A stretch of 64,000 bases of DNA from Anodontia alba (taxonomy: Eukaryota; Mollusca; Bivalvia; Lucinida; Lucinidae), in contig OZ024821.1 of NCBI GenBank assembly GCA_964016985.1, positions 126,630,075-126,694,074 of the forward strand, given 5' to 3'. Below the pieces are notes generated by a model. That model saw only the letters and a program-made list of their open reading frames with translations. It was not told where the DNA came from and searched no databases. Shown piece after piece: positions 58,001 through 60,059 of the stretch. The position numbers were made by a program, and so were the translations under genes. The first letter of the stretch is position 1. Each line of letters starts with the position of its first letter.

Positions 58001-59648
58001 TGCAAATGCAAGATTTGTATCTATTCTATCGAAAGTGATGTATATAATAAAAAGAAAATTCAAATGTTTGTCATGAATATGACTTTTATTTCATCTCGTG
58101 AAGTGAAAAAATATATATTTCATTCGTACCTTCGGCACTCATGAAATATACATTTTTTCACTTCACTCGATGAAATAAAAGTCATATTCACTCCAAACAT
58201 TTGAATATCCTCTATTTATTTCTTCATTCTTTCATGGCCCAAGCCAGAAAATCGCCAAACTATTTTTGAATGGCATGTTCATGTAGAAGCCTTTCTGGAG
58301 GCAGCAAATTCTTTTGTTATATTAGACTAACATTACTTTAGGCTAATGCTGATGATATATCATATGTGGACAATGAAGTTATTCAATTAGTTGGAAATAG
58401 CTGAGTAGAATAACAATACAGGAACAAATACAGAAAACAATTATTTTTTTAAATGAAGCTACATTACCTAGATTGTGCAATTTATGACTCGGAATCAGAC
58501 TATAGGCACTGAATATTCATTGGTGAATCATTATACCTGGACGATATTGCTACCATTTTTGCAAAGAGAAACAACTTCTGCTGACAGTAAGATGCTTTAA
58601 TATTTGAAACATTTCAAAAACTGGGGTTACTCTGAAAGGAAAGAATTTACTCCTAGCGGGAGGAAATTCTTTCCTATAAGAGTTTGTTTGTTGTGGTTTT
58701 ACAGCCCAGTAAACCTTTGGGTTACGAGTGCAGTTTACCTAACCACACTTTTTCCTGGGCAGGCATAGTCCTCTTAGCATTTAACCAGTACTTATGCATA
58801 TTCTTTCACCAGAAACTGATAACTGCCATTCTGAATCAGCGGATCCTATAAGAGCAGCCCTCCAATGAGGAAGGAGTCAAATATTTCTATGTCAGTTATT
58901 TCACCTTTGATTGATTGTGTTGGGGTTTAACGACACGTCAACCCTTGAGGGTCATTTTGTGTCGTCTCCCAGAGAAAGGGAGAAAAGAGATAGAAGAGAG
59001 AGTAGAGGAGATAAAAGAGAGGGACAGGGAAGAAAGAGGAACAGGAATGAAAGTGAAGAAACAGAAGAAATAAAAACATTCCCCCTCTACCCTTACCCAC
59101 TACAAGGATAGCAGGCCTTGCCCAACTGTAAGCCAATATCAGTTGGACGCCCCGGTGATGTAAGATACACAGCACCTTCGCACCACCCGACCACCCCTTT
59201 ATTTCACCTTGATGTATGCATTTCCCTTGAGACTGCTTATTTCTGATTTGACATTTAACAATACCTTGTTTACCATTTATATTCCAAACCCTTAAGTCCT
59301 TACCATTCTTACCCTAAAATTCAAACAGGCCCACTTGTGTACTTGTTGATTTCTTTAGAATACTGGGACTGAATAGTGAACAGTGTAGGCTCTGATAAAA
59401 AAAATTCATTCAGATCTGGGTCTGCACTGTTAGTTCTCAGGCATTCTGTTCAAATATATAGGAAAACTATGGTAAAAACCCAACTAAAATCTTGACCTTT
59501 GGTCAGTGTATAATCCACAGACTTCAGGGTAGCTTTCTCCAGTGGATCTCCCACCATTTCATCATCTAACTGCACCAGGGCATGGCATGTTGCCATCACA
59601 TGTATCGCTTCTGTTGGTGCATCTTTAGCCTGGATAATCTCTTTATCC
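4791..59648 (-). CDS. ATP13A1: P5A-type ATPase (ATP13A1/Spf1-like), partial gene, 15 internal exons
   Basis: Fifteen minus-strand exons join into one open frame of about 629 codons that follows ATP13A1 order from the nucleotide-binding domain to the C-terminal membrane helices. Visible signatures are VGDPLEKA (exon 1), the P-domain [14 protein letters not shown] (exon 5), the hinge [14 protein letters not shown] (exon 8), the P5A-type charged linker (exons 9-10), [14 protein letters not shown] (exon 11) and TM segments in exons 12-15. In established work this family (yeast Spf1, human ATP13A1) uses ATP to pull misinserted transmembrane helices out of the ER membrane. All 14 internal introns have GT/AG ends and compatible phases, so the locus looks functional. 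The DKTGT exon and everything upstream are missing, beyond 64000; the terminal exon was not found. One hinge residue is odd (see exon 8). Introns range from 0.6 to 12 kb and are full of mobile elements. Confidence 0.96.
5176..9010 (-). mobile_element. Helitron-like element A, copy 1 (carries a nested copy)
   Basis: On the minus strand it starts TTATGCCCCCGCC (9010) and ends with the hairpin TGTGTCATACTGACACA followed by TTTCTAG and a host T (5176). The left head ATGCCCCCGCC is the exact inverse of the right-end GGCGGGGGCAT. The body holds three kinds of tandem module: about 113 bp (5760-6200), about 146 bp (7000-7990) and about 160 bp (8100-8930), then GGACGGACGTACGG. A second element at 6207-6847 interrupts it. 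Orientation and class follow Helitron rules and are inferred. Confidence 0.7.
6207..6847 (-). mobile_element. Nested Helitron-like element, 641 bp, with known empty site
   Basis: On the minus strand it runs from TTATACCCCCGGC to the perfect palindrome AGTGAGCATATGCTCACT, then TCATGGTCTAG and a host T. Sister sequence at 20990-21012 is uninterrupted (CCAAAAATAATGAGAAAA), so the insertion falls between A and T with no target duplication. The body has three modules of about 150-180 bp, then ACAGACAGACTGACAG. Confidence 0.8.
9041..9149 (-). CDS. ATP13A1: ATP13A1 exon 14 (lumenal loop and membrane helix)
   Basis: Encodes [20 protein letters not shown] followed by [16 protein letters not shown]. 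FxPxLxNxTVYI and the following helix match the P5A C-terminal region. Acceptor TTGCAG, donor GTAGGT, phase 2 in and 0 out. The end of a Helitron-like element lies only about 30 bp past the donor, at 9010. Confidence 0.95.
9552..9745 (-). mobile_element. tRNA-derived SINE S3
   Basis: The minus strand reads GAGTGGCTCGGTTGATAGTG (A-box like) and, about 35 bp later, GGGTTCAGTCCCC (B-box like). The body has GCTCTTTTGCTTGGCACCC and ends with CAGTGCTAGTATAATGTGAC. The internal promoter spacing fits a tRNA-derived SINE. Confidence 0.75.
9795..10220. repeat. Two fragments of the GGTACTCATTAGAAG hairpin family
   Basis: At about 9800-9890 and 10080-10215 the sequence has TTTCTTATTT, then CCATAAAAATATATG-like text, then GGGTACTCATTAGAAG, and (second copy) a degenerate inverted arm. 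They are decayed members of the palindromes at 63621 and 19686. Confidence 0.65.
10375..10517 (-). CDS. ATP13A1: ATP13A1 exon 13 (membrane helix)
   Basis: Encodes [20 protein letters not shown], then a hydrophobic helix [20 protein letters not shown] and AQALSPP. [15 protein letters not shown] is a conserved P5A motif. Acceptor TTTTGCAG, donor GTGAGT, phase 0 in and 2 out. Confidence 0.95.
10601..10884 (-). mobile_element. tRNA-derived SINE S1 with 11-bp target-site duplication
   Basis: The minus-strand head reads GCCTCGGTGGCTCAGTTGG (A box) with CCGACTGGAGACCAGGAGG next to it. ATTACTGAATG flanks the element at 10590-10600 and 10885-10895. The B-box region is partly deleted compared with the copy at 32841. 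Confidence 0.85.
10896..11333. other. Intron stretch without recognised features
   Basis: AT-rich sequence with poly-T runs near 11001 and 11125; nothing else recognised. Confidence 0.5.
11334..13977 (+). mobile_element. Helitron-like element, about 150-bp module array
   Basis: Starts TTAACTCCCCAGGAGC and ends GGCCCACTTGGGACTCTAG followed by a host T, a hairpin-CTAG terminus in plus orientation. The inside holds about 17 diverged modules of about 150 bp built from CATCTTGAAAATCTTCAAAC, GAGCTGAAACTTGGTGGGAG, GAGATTCAGAATTGCTAAAA and ATATCCAAGATGGCCACC. No coding capacity. Confidence 0.65.
14136..14386. mobile_element. Palindromic MITE, GGGCCCAGTTGTTCAAAGC termini (copy 1)
   Basis: Ends are inverted GGGCCCAGTTGTTCAAAGC. 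A second, perfect hairpin of about 39 bp sits at the centre (GTGAGTAGCTTTTGCA and its inverse). The same element lies inverted at 40633-40876. Flanks show no clear target duplication. Confidence 0.85.
14712..15650 (-). mobile_element. Helitron-like element with 151-bp modules
   Basis: The left head ATAATACCCCGCGATAG mirrors the right end GGCGGGGTATAA. The body has five modules of about 151 bp (GGGCAGATAACTCCGTAAAA, GACGAAATTTGCCCATTAGC, TTGTTATTTACTCAAGTTAT), then ACGGACGGACGGTCATATGA. The left-terminal hairpin is weaker than in related elements, so that boundary is approximate. Confidence 0.6.
15811..16007 (-). CDS. ATP13A1: ATP13A1 exon 12 (membrane helices)
   Basis: Encodes [40 protein letters not shown] and, at the end, [14 protein letters not shown]. 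It carries two hydrophobic membrane segments and is nearly identical to animal ATP13A1 over this stretch. Acceptor CAG, donor GTTAGA, phase 1 in and 0 out. Confidence 0.96.
16271..16550 (-). mobile_element. tRNA-derived SINE S1
   Basis: Full-length S1 body and head (TGGCTCAGTCGG, GAGGGTTTGATCCCCC on the minus strand). Near-identical 10-bp flanks, CCAAGCTTGT and CCATGCTTGT, look like a target duplication with one mutation. Confidence 0.8.
16586..19470 (+). mobile_element. Helitron-like element in plus orientation
   Basis: Starts TTAGCTCATCTGAGCCGAAG and ends with the hairpin GGGCCATCATGGCCC followed by TTATG and T-rich host DNA. About six modules of about 165 bp fill 18030-19070 (ATAAATCCTGCCAATCATGC, AGCTCCCATAGACTTATAAT, GAAACCATGAGGCCCACAGC), with a poly-A at 19044-19069. 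Part of the element (about 16960-18000) has no repeats I recognise and may be host or cargo sequence. Confidence 0.55.
19686..19980. mobile_element. Palindromic MITE, GGTACTCGTTAGAAC hairpin
   Basis: Near-perfect inner arms of about 48 bp meet at CCGCCTCGGTGAGGCGG near 19838. Weaker outer arms (CGAAAACACACCTATATA at 19703 and its inverse at about 19957) extend the palindrome to about 295 bp. It ends about 20 bp from the exon 11 donor. Confidence 0.8.
20002..20119 (-). CDS. ATP13A1: ATP13A1 exon 11 (acidic helix and [12 protein letters not shown])
   Basis: Encodes [19 protein letters not shown] followed by [20 protein letters not shown]. LGDASIAxPFTSKLS, just before the C-terminal membrane helices, is strongly conserved in P5A ATPases. 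Acceptor TTTTCAG, strong donor GTGAGTA, phase 0 in and 1 out. A Helitron-like terminus begins 132 bp upstream on the minus strand, at 20252. Confidence 0.95.
21228..23581. mobile_element. Fragment nested in element A copy 2 (level 2)
   Basis: The host module reads AATTGGAAATAAA before and TGGAGTAATGAGTAACCC after, where copy 1 has AATTGAAAATAAATGGAGTA uninterrupted at 7062-7086. The inserted DNA is a piece of the 16586-type element, with its 18030-type modules, lacking that element's normal ends. It is itself split at 21486-23514. Confidence 0.7.
21486..23514 (-). mobile_element. Helitron-like element C (nesting level 3)
   Basis: Interrupts the phrase CTTATAATGGGAAAAAACTT, which is intact at 18235-18255. 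The left end has the palindrome TTCCGCGGAA, then CTTG on the minus strand. The right end is the hairpin ATCGCACCCTGCT / AGCAGGTGCGAT. The body has about eight modules of about 146 bp (AATATAGGTCAAGGTCACC, GGTACCTGCCAAGTCAGTAC), four of about 172 bp and a GACGGACGGACGG microsatellite at 23423-23470. Confidence 0.75.
25073..25318 (-). repeat. Tandem duplication of a Helitron-like terminus
   Basis: Two units of about 122 bp, each with ACTTGCAGGTAAACTTGAAC, GACATACGCACATACG and the end hairpin CTGCCTTCGGCAG followed by GGGGGCA. Only the second retains the TAA end. The loop is a TTCG tetraloop. Confidence 0.75.
25440..27770. repeat. Tandem modules of about 145 bp and about 340 bp
   Basis: 25700-26480 holds modules with TTTTTAGCTCTGGCGGCCAT, GAACCATTTTAGCAATTTTGG and GAGATGTCATTTAAAGG. 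26730-27640 holds three modules of about 340 bp with GATGATTTGTGCAAAGATT (26860, 27200, 27541), ATATATGGGCATGGCGGCCA and CCATACAAATGTA. Open frames here are by-products of the repeats. Confidence 0.65.
27770..29880. repeat. 166-bp module array, block 1
   Basis: About twelve modules of about 166 bp: TATTGAAATCGGTCCAGTGG, TTTCTGACAAGAAG, TATATAGATATATAGGG, AAGCCCCGCCCCCTAG, GCGGCCATGTTTTTTGACGA and CTTGAACAATCTTGGTAGAG. Block 2 of the same family is at 43118-44815. The unit is not a multiple of three, so its open frames are chance. Confidence 0.8.
29880..31298 (-). repeat. 147-bp module array with Helitron-like end
   Basis: Modules contain GATCTACAAGTCACCC, GGCCTTTCGGTTCAGGAG, TAGATTTTCAAGATGG and CCATCTTGGATTTCCGATC. 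They end in AGGAGTAGGCTTTTAAAGCA, a CGACGGAC remnant and the terminal hairpin. The same family with the same end is at 60060-62556. Confidence 0.7.
31506..31643 (-). CDS. ATP13A1: ATP13A1 exon 10 (cytosolic linker)
   Basis: Encodes 46 hydrophilic residues rich in S, K, Q and R. Recognisable parts are [14 protein letters not shown] and [14 protein letters not shown], the latter resembling the SRTAKQRSG-type segment in vertebrate ATP13A1. Conservation is weaker than in other exons, as expected for a flexible linker. Acceptor ATTATAG, donor GTAAGAAG, phase 0 at both ends. Confidence 0.88.
31644..32840. other. Intron 9-10, mostly plain sequence
   Basis: No repeats or genes recognised apart from a short palindrome at 32625-32690 (CAAACAGTGCAGACC and its inverse), a motif also seen at 10285, 38409, 39140, 57285 and 59378. 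Confidence 0.5.
32841..33146 (-). mobile_element. Full-length tRNA-derived SINE S1 with 13-bp target-site duplication
   Basis: The minus-strand head reads GCCTCGGTGGCTCAGTTGG, with A box TGGCTCAGTTGG and, about 45 bp on, B box GGGTTCAACCCCC. The body continues with GTTGCCGACC, TTTCTACGGTCATTCTC, TGACCGCGCTCGACATGACC and ends at AAAACCTCAACAC. CCTAGCCTAGTAT flanks it at 32828-32840 and 33147-33159. This is the best-preserved S1 copy in the window. Confidence 0.92.
33256..33317 (-). CDS. ATP13A1: ATP13A1 exon 9 (start of charged linker)
   Basis: A 62-base exon encoding [30 protein letters not shown] is the conserved P5A sequence after the hinge; the Lys/Glu run starts the disordered cytosolic linker. 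Phase 1 in and 0 out; donor GTATGA. Confidence 0.92.
34044..34396. mobile_element. MITE with TACCGTATTCGA termini and inner hairpin
   Basis: Inverted ends of 20 bp, TACCGTATTCGACCTAATTA against TAATTAGATCGAATACGGTA, with one mismatch. Inside, 34204-34299 is a separate near-perfect palindrome of the ACTCATTTGAATTGCA type, so one MITE may sit within another. Confidence 0.75.
34793..34860. repeat. 68-bp palindrome
   Basis: AAACAGTTTGGATCCAGATC is mirrored by GATCTGGTTCCAAACTGTTT around a T-rich loop near 34829. It overlaps the intron beside exon 8. Confidence 0.75.
34960..35056 (-). CDS. ATP13A1: ATP13A1 exon 8 (hinge motif [11 protein letters not shown])
   Basis: Encodes [20 protein letters not shown], then [12 protein letters not shown] and the first base of a glycine codon. 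[16 protein letters not shown] is the signature Mg-binding hinge of P5A ATPases. Here the second aspartate, usually ADVG, reads AHVG. A single GAT-to-CAT base change would explain it. Acceptor TTACAG, donor GTATGC, phase 0 in and 1 out. Confidence 0.96.
35372..35521 (-). mobile_element. SINE S1, head-truncated
   Basis: Tail-proximal part only (TTGAGGTTTTACGGCCCAGT, GTCGGGCGCGGTCAGTTTAC, ACCAGTATTGTGCATATTC). It stops at CTGATAACT, without the tRNA-like head, as expected of 5'-truncated retroposition. Confidence 0.75.
35556..35778 (-). mobile_element. SINE S1, head-truncated, second copy
   Basis: Another S1 tail and body (TTGAGGTTTTACGAACCAGT to AAAGAATGTTGCCGG) lacking the tRNA-like head. 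It starts only 35 bp after the end of the first copy. Confidence 0.75.
36186..36453. mobile_element. Palindromic MITE inside a smaller palindrome
   Basis: Outer arms CGAGGGTTGAGCGCAAGACT and AGTCTTGCGCTCAACCCTCG are exact inverses. A separate inner hairpin is built from AAATTTAGGTGCCATTGCTC and its inverse (about 36278-36340). It is flanked by GCAAAGTGTAGACCCTGATC and GATCTAAGTCTTCACTATCTGC, the two halves of the common CAGTGCAGACC palindrome, suggesting insertion into it. Confidence 0.8.
36870..37015. repeat. Palindromic MITE, GAATTGCCTCAATGAGGC centre
   Basis: Arms TTGTATGTTGAGTGTAC and its inverse, with outer AATTTAGGGA and TCCCTAAAT. It belongs to the ACTCATTAGAA hairpin family. Confidence 0.75.
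37129..37221 (-). CDS. ATP13A1: ATP13A1 exon 7 (P domain)
   Basis: Encodes 31 residues, [20 protein letters not shown] followed by [11 protein letters not shown]. [10 protein letters not shown] is the conserved stretch just before the hinge motif. Acceptor TTTCAG, donor GTAACA, phase 0 at both ends. Confidence 0.94.
37305..37490 (-). mobile_element. Remnant of a Helitron-like module element
   Basis: Single diverged module (GACCATCTTGTTCAATGGAG, CCATTTTAGCTATTTTGGTA, GTCACCTAGGCAACATTC), then CACAATAGCTCATC, the start of a terminal hairpin. Confidence 0.55.
37491..38184. other. Intron 6-7, unremarkable part
   Basis: No exon recognised. 37920-38160 is richer in CpG than its surroundings (GGAAACGCGCGACGC, GACGTCATTTCGACACG). 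A promoter-like role cannot be shown from sequence alone, and it may be the unpaired part of the palindromic element that follows. Confidence 0.4.
38185..38356. repeat. 172-bp palindromic MITE
   Basis: Ends GAAATAGATCAGCTCT and AGAGCTGATCTATTTC are inverse, with GTGATTTATTGAGTAATAAA mirrored inside. The centre reads CTCGCGCTCCGCGCTC. Confidence 0.8.
39329..39441 (-). CDS. ATP13A1: ATP13A1 exon 6 (P5A insert in P domain)
   Basis: Encodes [20 protein letters not shown] and a tail ending YDLCLTGE, matching the P5A segment that ends in YxLCLTG. The phase-1 start completes a glycine codon from exon 5; donor GTAAGA, phase 0 out. Confidence 0.93.
39540..39960. repeat. Tandem repeat of a MITE arm, five units
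   Basis: Units of about 65-91 bp contain GTGGGTACTCATTAGAAG, CATCTAATGAGTATCTAC and AACATATGTATTTTTG. They are built from one arm and part of the loop of the GGTACTCATTAGAAG hairpin family. Confidence 0.8.
40085..40375 (-). mobile_element. Single-module relative of the 14712 element
   Basis: Shares TTTTACCCATTAATCCCAAA, CCCGATATCAATGTGTATGC and the end ATAATACCCCGACATATCG with GACGGAGTAT. It is a one-module, decayed copy of the 151-bp family. Confidence 0.6.
40633..40876. mobile_element. Palindromic MITE, GGGCCCAGTTGTTCAAAGC termini (copy 2, inverted)
   Basis: Same family as 14136-14386 in reverse: here TTAACGAGCTCGTTAAG is on the left. The central hairpin (TGTGAGTAGCTTTTGCA and inverse) is perfectly kept. 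Confidence 0.85.
41040..41170 (-). mobile_element. tRNA-derived SINE head (family S4)
   Basis: The minus strand reads GGGCTGGGTGGCCTAGTGGT (A box) then AAGGTTATGTGTTTA in the B-box position. The B box is degenerate, so this may be an old copy. The distal end was not defined. Confidence 0.55.
41534..41832 (-). mobile_element. Minimal Helitron-like element, about 300 bp
   Basis: The left end has hairpin CTGTCCTGCGACAG, then CTCTTA on the minus strand; its head TAGCTCACCTGA is inverted at the right end AGGTGAGCTAA. No tandem modules, so this is the compact form of the TTAGCTCACC family. Confidence 0.6.
42057..42108. repeat. 52-bp perfect hairpin
   Basis: AAAATATTGTGGAAAAGAGG and its exact inverse around a short ATTGC-type loop, followed by a poly-T run to about 42145. 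Confidence 0.8.
42482..42590 (-). CDS. ATP13A1: ATP13A1 exon 5 (P domain, TGD motif)
   Basis: Encodes [20 protein letters not shown] followed by [22 protein letters not shown] is the universal P-type ATPase P-domain motif and NPLTACHVA is typical of P5A members. Acceptor GATAG, donor GTAATA, phase 0 in and 1 out. Confidence 0.95.
43118..45088 (-). mobile_element. 166-bp module array, block 2, with Helitron-like end
   Basis: About ten modules of the 27770 family (AAATCGGTCCAGTGG, CCCCGCCCCCTGGCGGCCAT, GACGAATCCAAATGGC), then ACGGACGGACGGACGCAC and the terminal hairpin AGCTCACCTTGAGCC / GGCTCAGGTGAGCT-like, ending TGAGCTAA. Modules here are more alike than in block 1, suggesting later amplification. 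Confidence 0.75.
45090..47424. repeat. 180-bp module array
   Basis: Six to seven modules of about 180 bp at 46210-47330 (GGTACCCACTGTCTATATAC, AAATGACTAAGTTCACAATG, CACATGCACATCCTCATACC, AAGAAAACATATGCAAAGTT), with diverged units at 45100-45340. It ends in GACAGACAGACATACGGATG and CTAAGTCGTCCATGC. 45350-46200 has no modules. Confidence 0.7.
48215..49128 (-). pseudogene. Mariner (DD34D) transposase remnant
   Basis: Reads from [20 protein letters not shown], through [27 protein letters not shown] and the region with HDN and SPDLASSDY, to a stop at 48283. The second and third catalytic aspartates are 34 residues apart, as in mariner. It is inactive by inspection: a frame break near 48960, an in-frame stop at 48627-48629, a frame break near 48440, and the first 70-80 residues missing. 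The downstream terminal repeat, CGAGGGGAGTTCAATAAG, follows a TA at 48215-48216. The other terminal repeat is gone. Confidence 0.9.
49100..49575 (-). pseudogene. DIRS-type reverse transcriptase, N-terminal part
   Basis: The minus strand gives [60 protein letters not shown] and, near the junction, [21 protein letters not shown] and VIDLSLLN are characteristic of DIRS reverse transcriptases. Frame changes occur near 49390 and 49170, so it is a relic. The catalytic YxDD region is absent; the frame runs straight into mariner. Confidence 0.8.
50192..50760 (-). pseudogene. DIRS gag-like region with internal tandem duplication
   Basis: The minus frame shows [20 protein letters not shown] and [20 protein letters not shown], which resemble bivalve DIRS gag proteins. 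About 197 bp are present twice (50192-50388 and 50434-50631, offset about 242 bp). Short CTGGTTGACCGGTG-type repeats follow at 50780-51000. No complete reading frame remains. Confidence 0.65.
51708..52364. other. Intron 4-5, plain stretch
   Basis: AT-rich intronic sequence between the DIRS terminus and the minisatellite; no repeats or coding signal recognised. Confidence 0.5.
52365..54655. repeat. 47-bp minisatellite, about 40 units
   Basis: The consensus runs AGAACTGTGGTAATATAAGG, TTGAAAACTGTACACTATGC, AGCACAG. Units vary by a few bases and by small deletions. A subset near 52400-52860 has GTGTGTACTATG and extra GTGATACTGTG insertions. A SINE (53386-53668) interrupts it. The array ends within about 10 bp of the exon 4 donor. 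Confidence 0.95.
53386..53668 (-). mobile_element. SINE-like repeat S2, copy 1 (inside minisatellite)
   Basis: Almost identical to 58909-59198 (TTGGGGTTTAACRACACGTC, GAGAAAGGGAGAAAAGAGAT, AGTTGGACGCCCCGGTGATG). Flanked by ACACTATGCAGCAA on both sides, but that phrase is part of the minisatellite, so the duplication is ambiguous here. Confidence 0.8.
54668..54793 (-). CDS. ATP13A1: ATP13A1 exon 4 (P domain)
   Basis: Encodes 42 residues including [20 protein letters not shown] and [14 protein letters not shown]. The CPLKxDSKxVIxEIxxASH stretch is typical of P5A ATPases. Phase 0 at both ends, acceptor TTTCAG, donor GTAAGTA. The downstream intron begins almost at once with the 47-bp minisatellite. 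Confidence 0.95.
54794..56226. other. Introns 2-3 and 3-4, without recognised elements
   Basis: The two short introns around exon 3 contain only plain AT-rich sequence; one fragment at about 55745-55800 (TTTTTCTTACTTCTCTCAG) resembles the hairpin-family arm. These are the least invaded introns in the window. Confidence 0.5.
55423..55533 (-). CDS. ATP13A1: ATP13A1 exon 3 (N/P domain)
   Basis: Encodes 37 residues, [19 protein letters not shown] followed by [18 protein letters not shown]. The ARVLALGYK-type motif marks the return from the N domain to the P domain. Acceptor TTGTAG, donor GTTTGT, phase 0 at both ends. Confidence 0.95.
56227..56402 (-). CDS. ATP13A1: ATP13A1 exon 2 (nucleotide-binding domain)
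   Basis: Encodes [20 protein letters not shown], then [15 protein letters not shown] and [18 protein letters not shown] and VKGAPE are the conserved nucleotide-binding motifs of P-type ATPases. The acceptor TTTTAAG precedes a phase-1 start that restores the glycine codon split from exon 1; the donor is a strong GTGAGT after ATG, phase 0. A shorter reading from the internal Met would miss the first third of the exon. Confidence 0.95.
56403..58050. other. Intron 1-2, distal part
   Basis: Plain sequence except a short palindrome at 57285-57349 (ACAGTGCAGAGCCTCATCAG and CTGATCTGGGTCTGCACTGT) and AT-rich inverted pieces at about 57648-57735 (TTATATTTTCAC and inverse). Confidence 0.5.
58058..58206. 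repeat. 149-bp palindromic MITE
   Basis: ATTCAAATGTTT and AAACATTTGAAT mark the ends, GACTTTTATTTCATC and GATGAAATAAAAGTC the inner arms, with loop CGTACCTTCGGCACTC. Confidence 0.8.
58685..58850 (-). mobile_element. SINE S1, head-truncated
   Basis: Tail and body of S1 (GTTTGTTTGTTGTGGTTTTAC, AGTTTACCTAACCACAC, CCAGAAACTGATAACTGCC). It stops at AATCAGCGG without the tRNA-like head. Confidence 0.7.
58909..59198 (-). mobile_element. SINE-like repeat S2, copy 2, with 12-bp target-site duplication
   Basis: Nearly identical to 53386-53668. TTATTTCACCTT flanks it at 58896-58907 and 59199-59210. No convincing A/B boxes were seen, so polymerase III origin is not shown. Low divergence between the copies suggests recent activity. 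Confidence 0.85.
59497..59648 (-). CDS. ATP13A1: ATP13A1 exon 1 of window (nucleotide-binding domain)
   Basis: Encodes [16 protein letters not shown] through [19 protein letters not shown]. It includes the conserved [19 protein letters not shown] stretch of the N domain, just after the position of the phosphorylated aspartate exon, which is not in the window. The acceptor is CTACAG and the donor GTCAAG. Phase is 2 in and 1 out. The donor is a poor consensus match but is the only choice that keeps frame with exon 2. Confidence 0.93.
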
Positions 59649-60059
59649 CTGTAGTAACACAGTAAAACTACATGTACTTTCAATATATCAGAAAGACAAA
59701 CTATCATTAAGTCAGAGAATCAAAGAATCTGGATGATTCATTTTCTTATTTCTTAAGAAATTATATTTAAAGCTGCACTGTCAAAAAATATACCTTTGAT
59801 CATTTGCACATCTGTGTAGTGAGAACAGTCCACTGGGTGCTTTTCAGTTAGCCAAGGGTCCATAGATAATTCAGGTGGACAGCAAACACTGATCAGACCA
59901 TGTGCAGCTTGGGTCTTTGTTAGACCTAGGTCTAGAGGTACATTAGTAGTTATTTAGATTCATGACAAAGGACAGGGGTGATATTCACTGCCTGAGAATT
60001 ATAGTAACCCTCACATAATGGCTGCTCAGGTGAACATACATATCTGGCAAGGAATGAAA

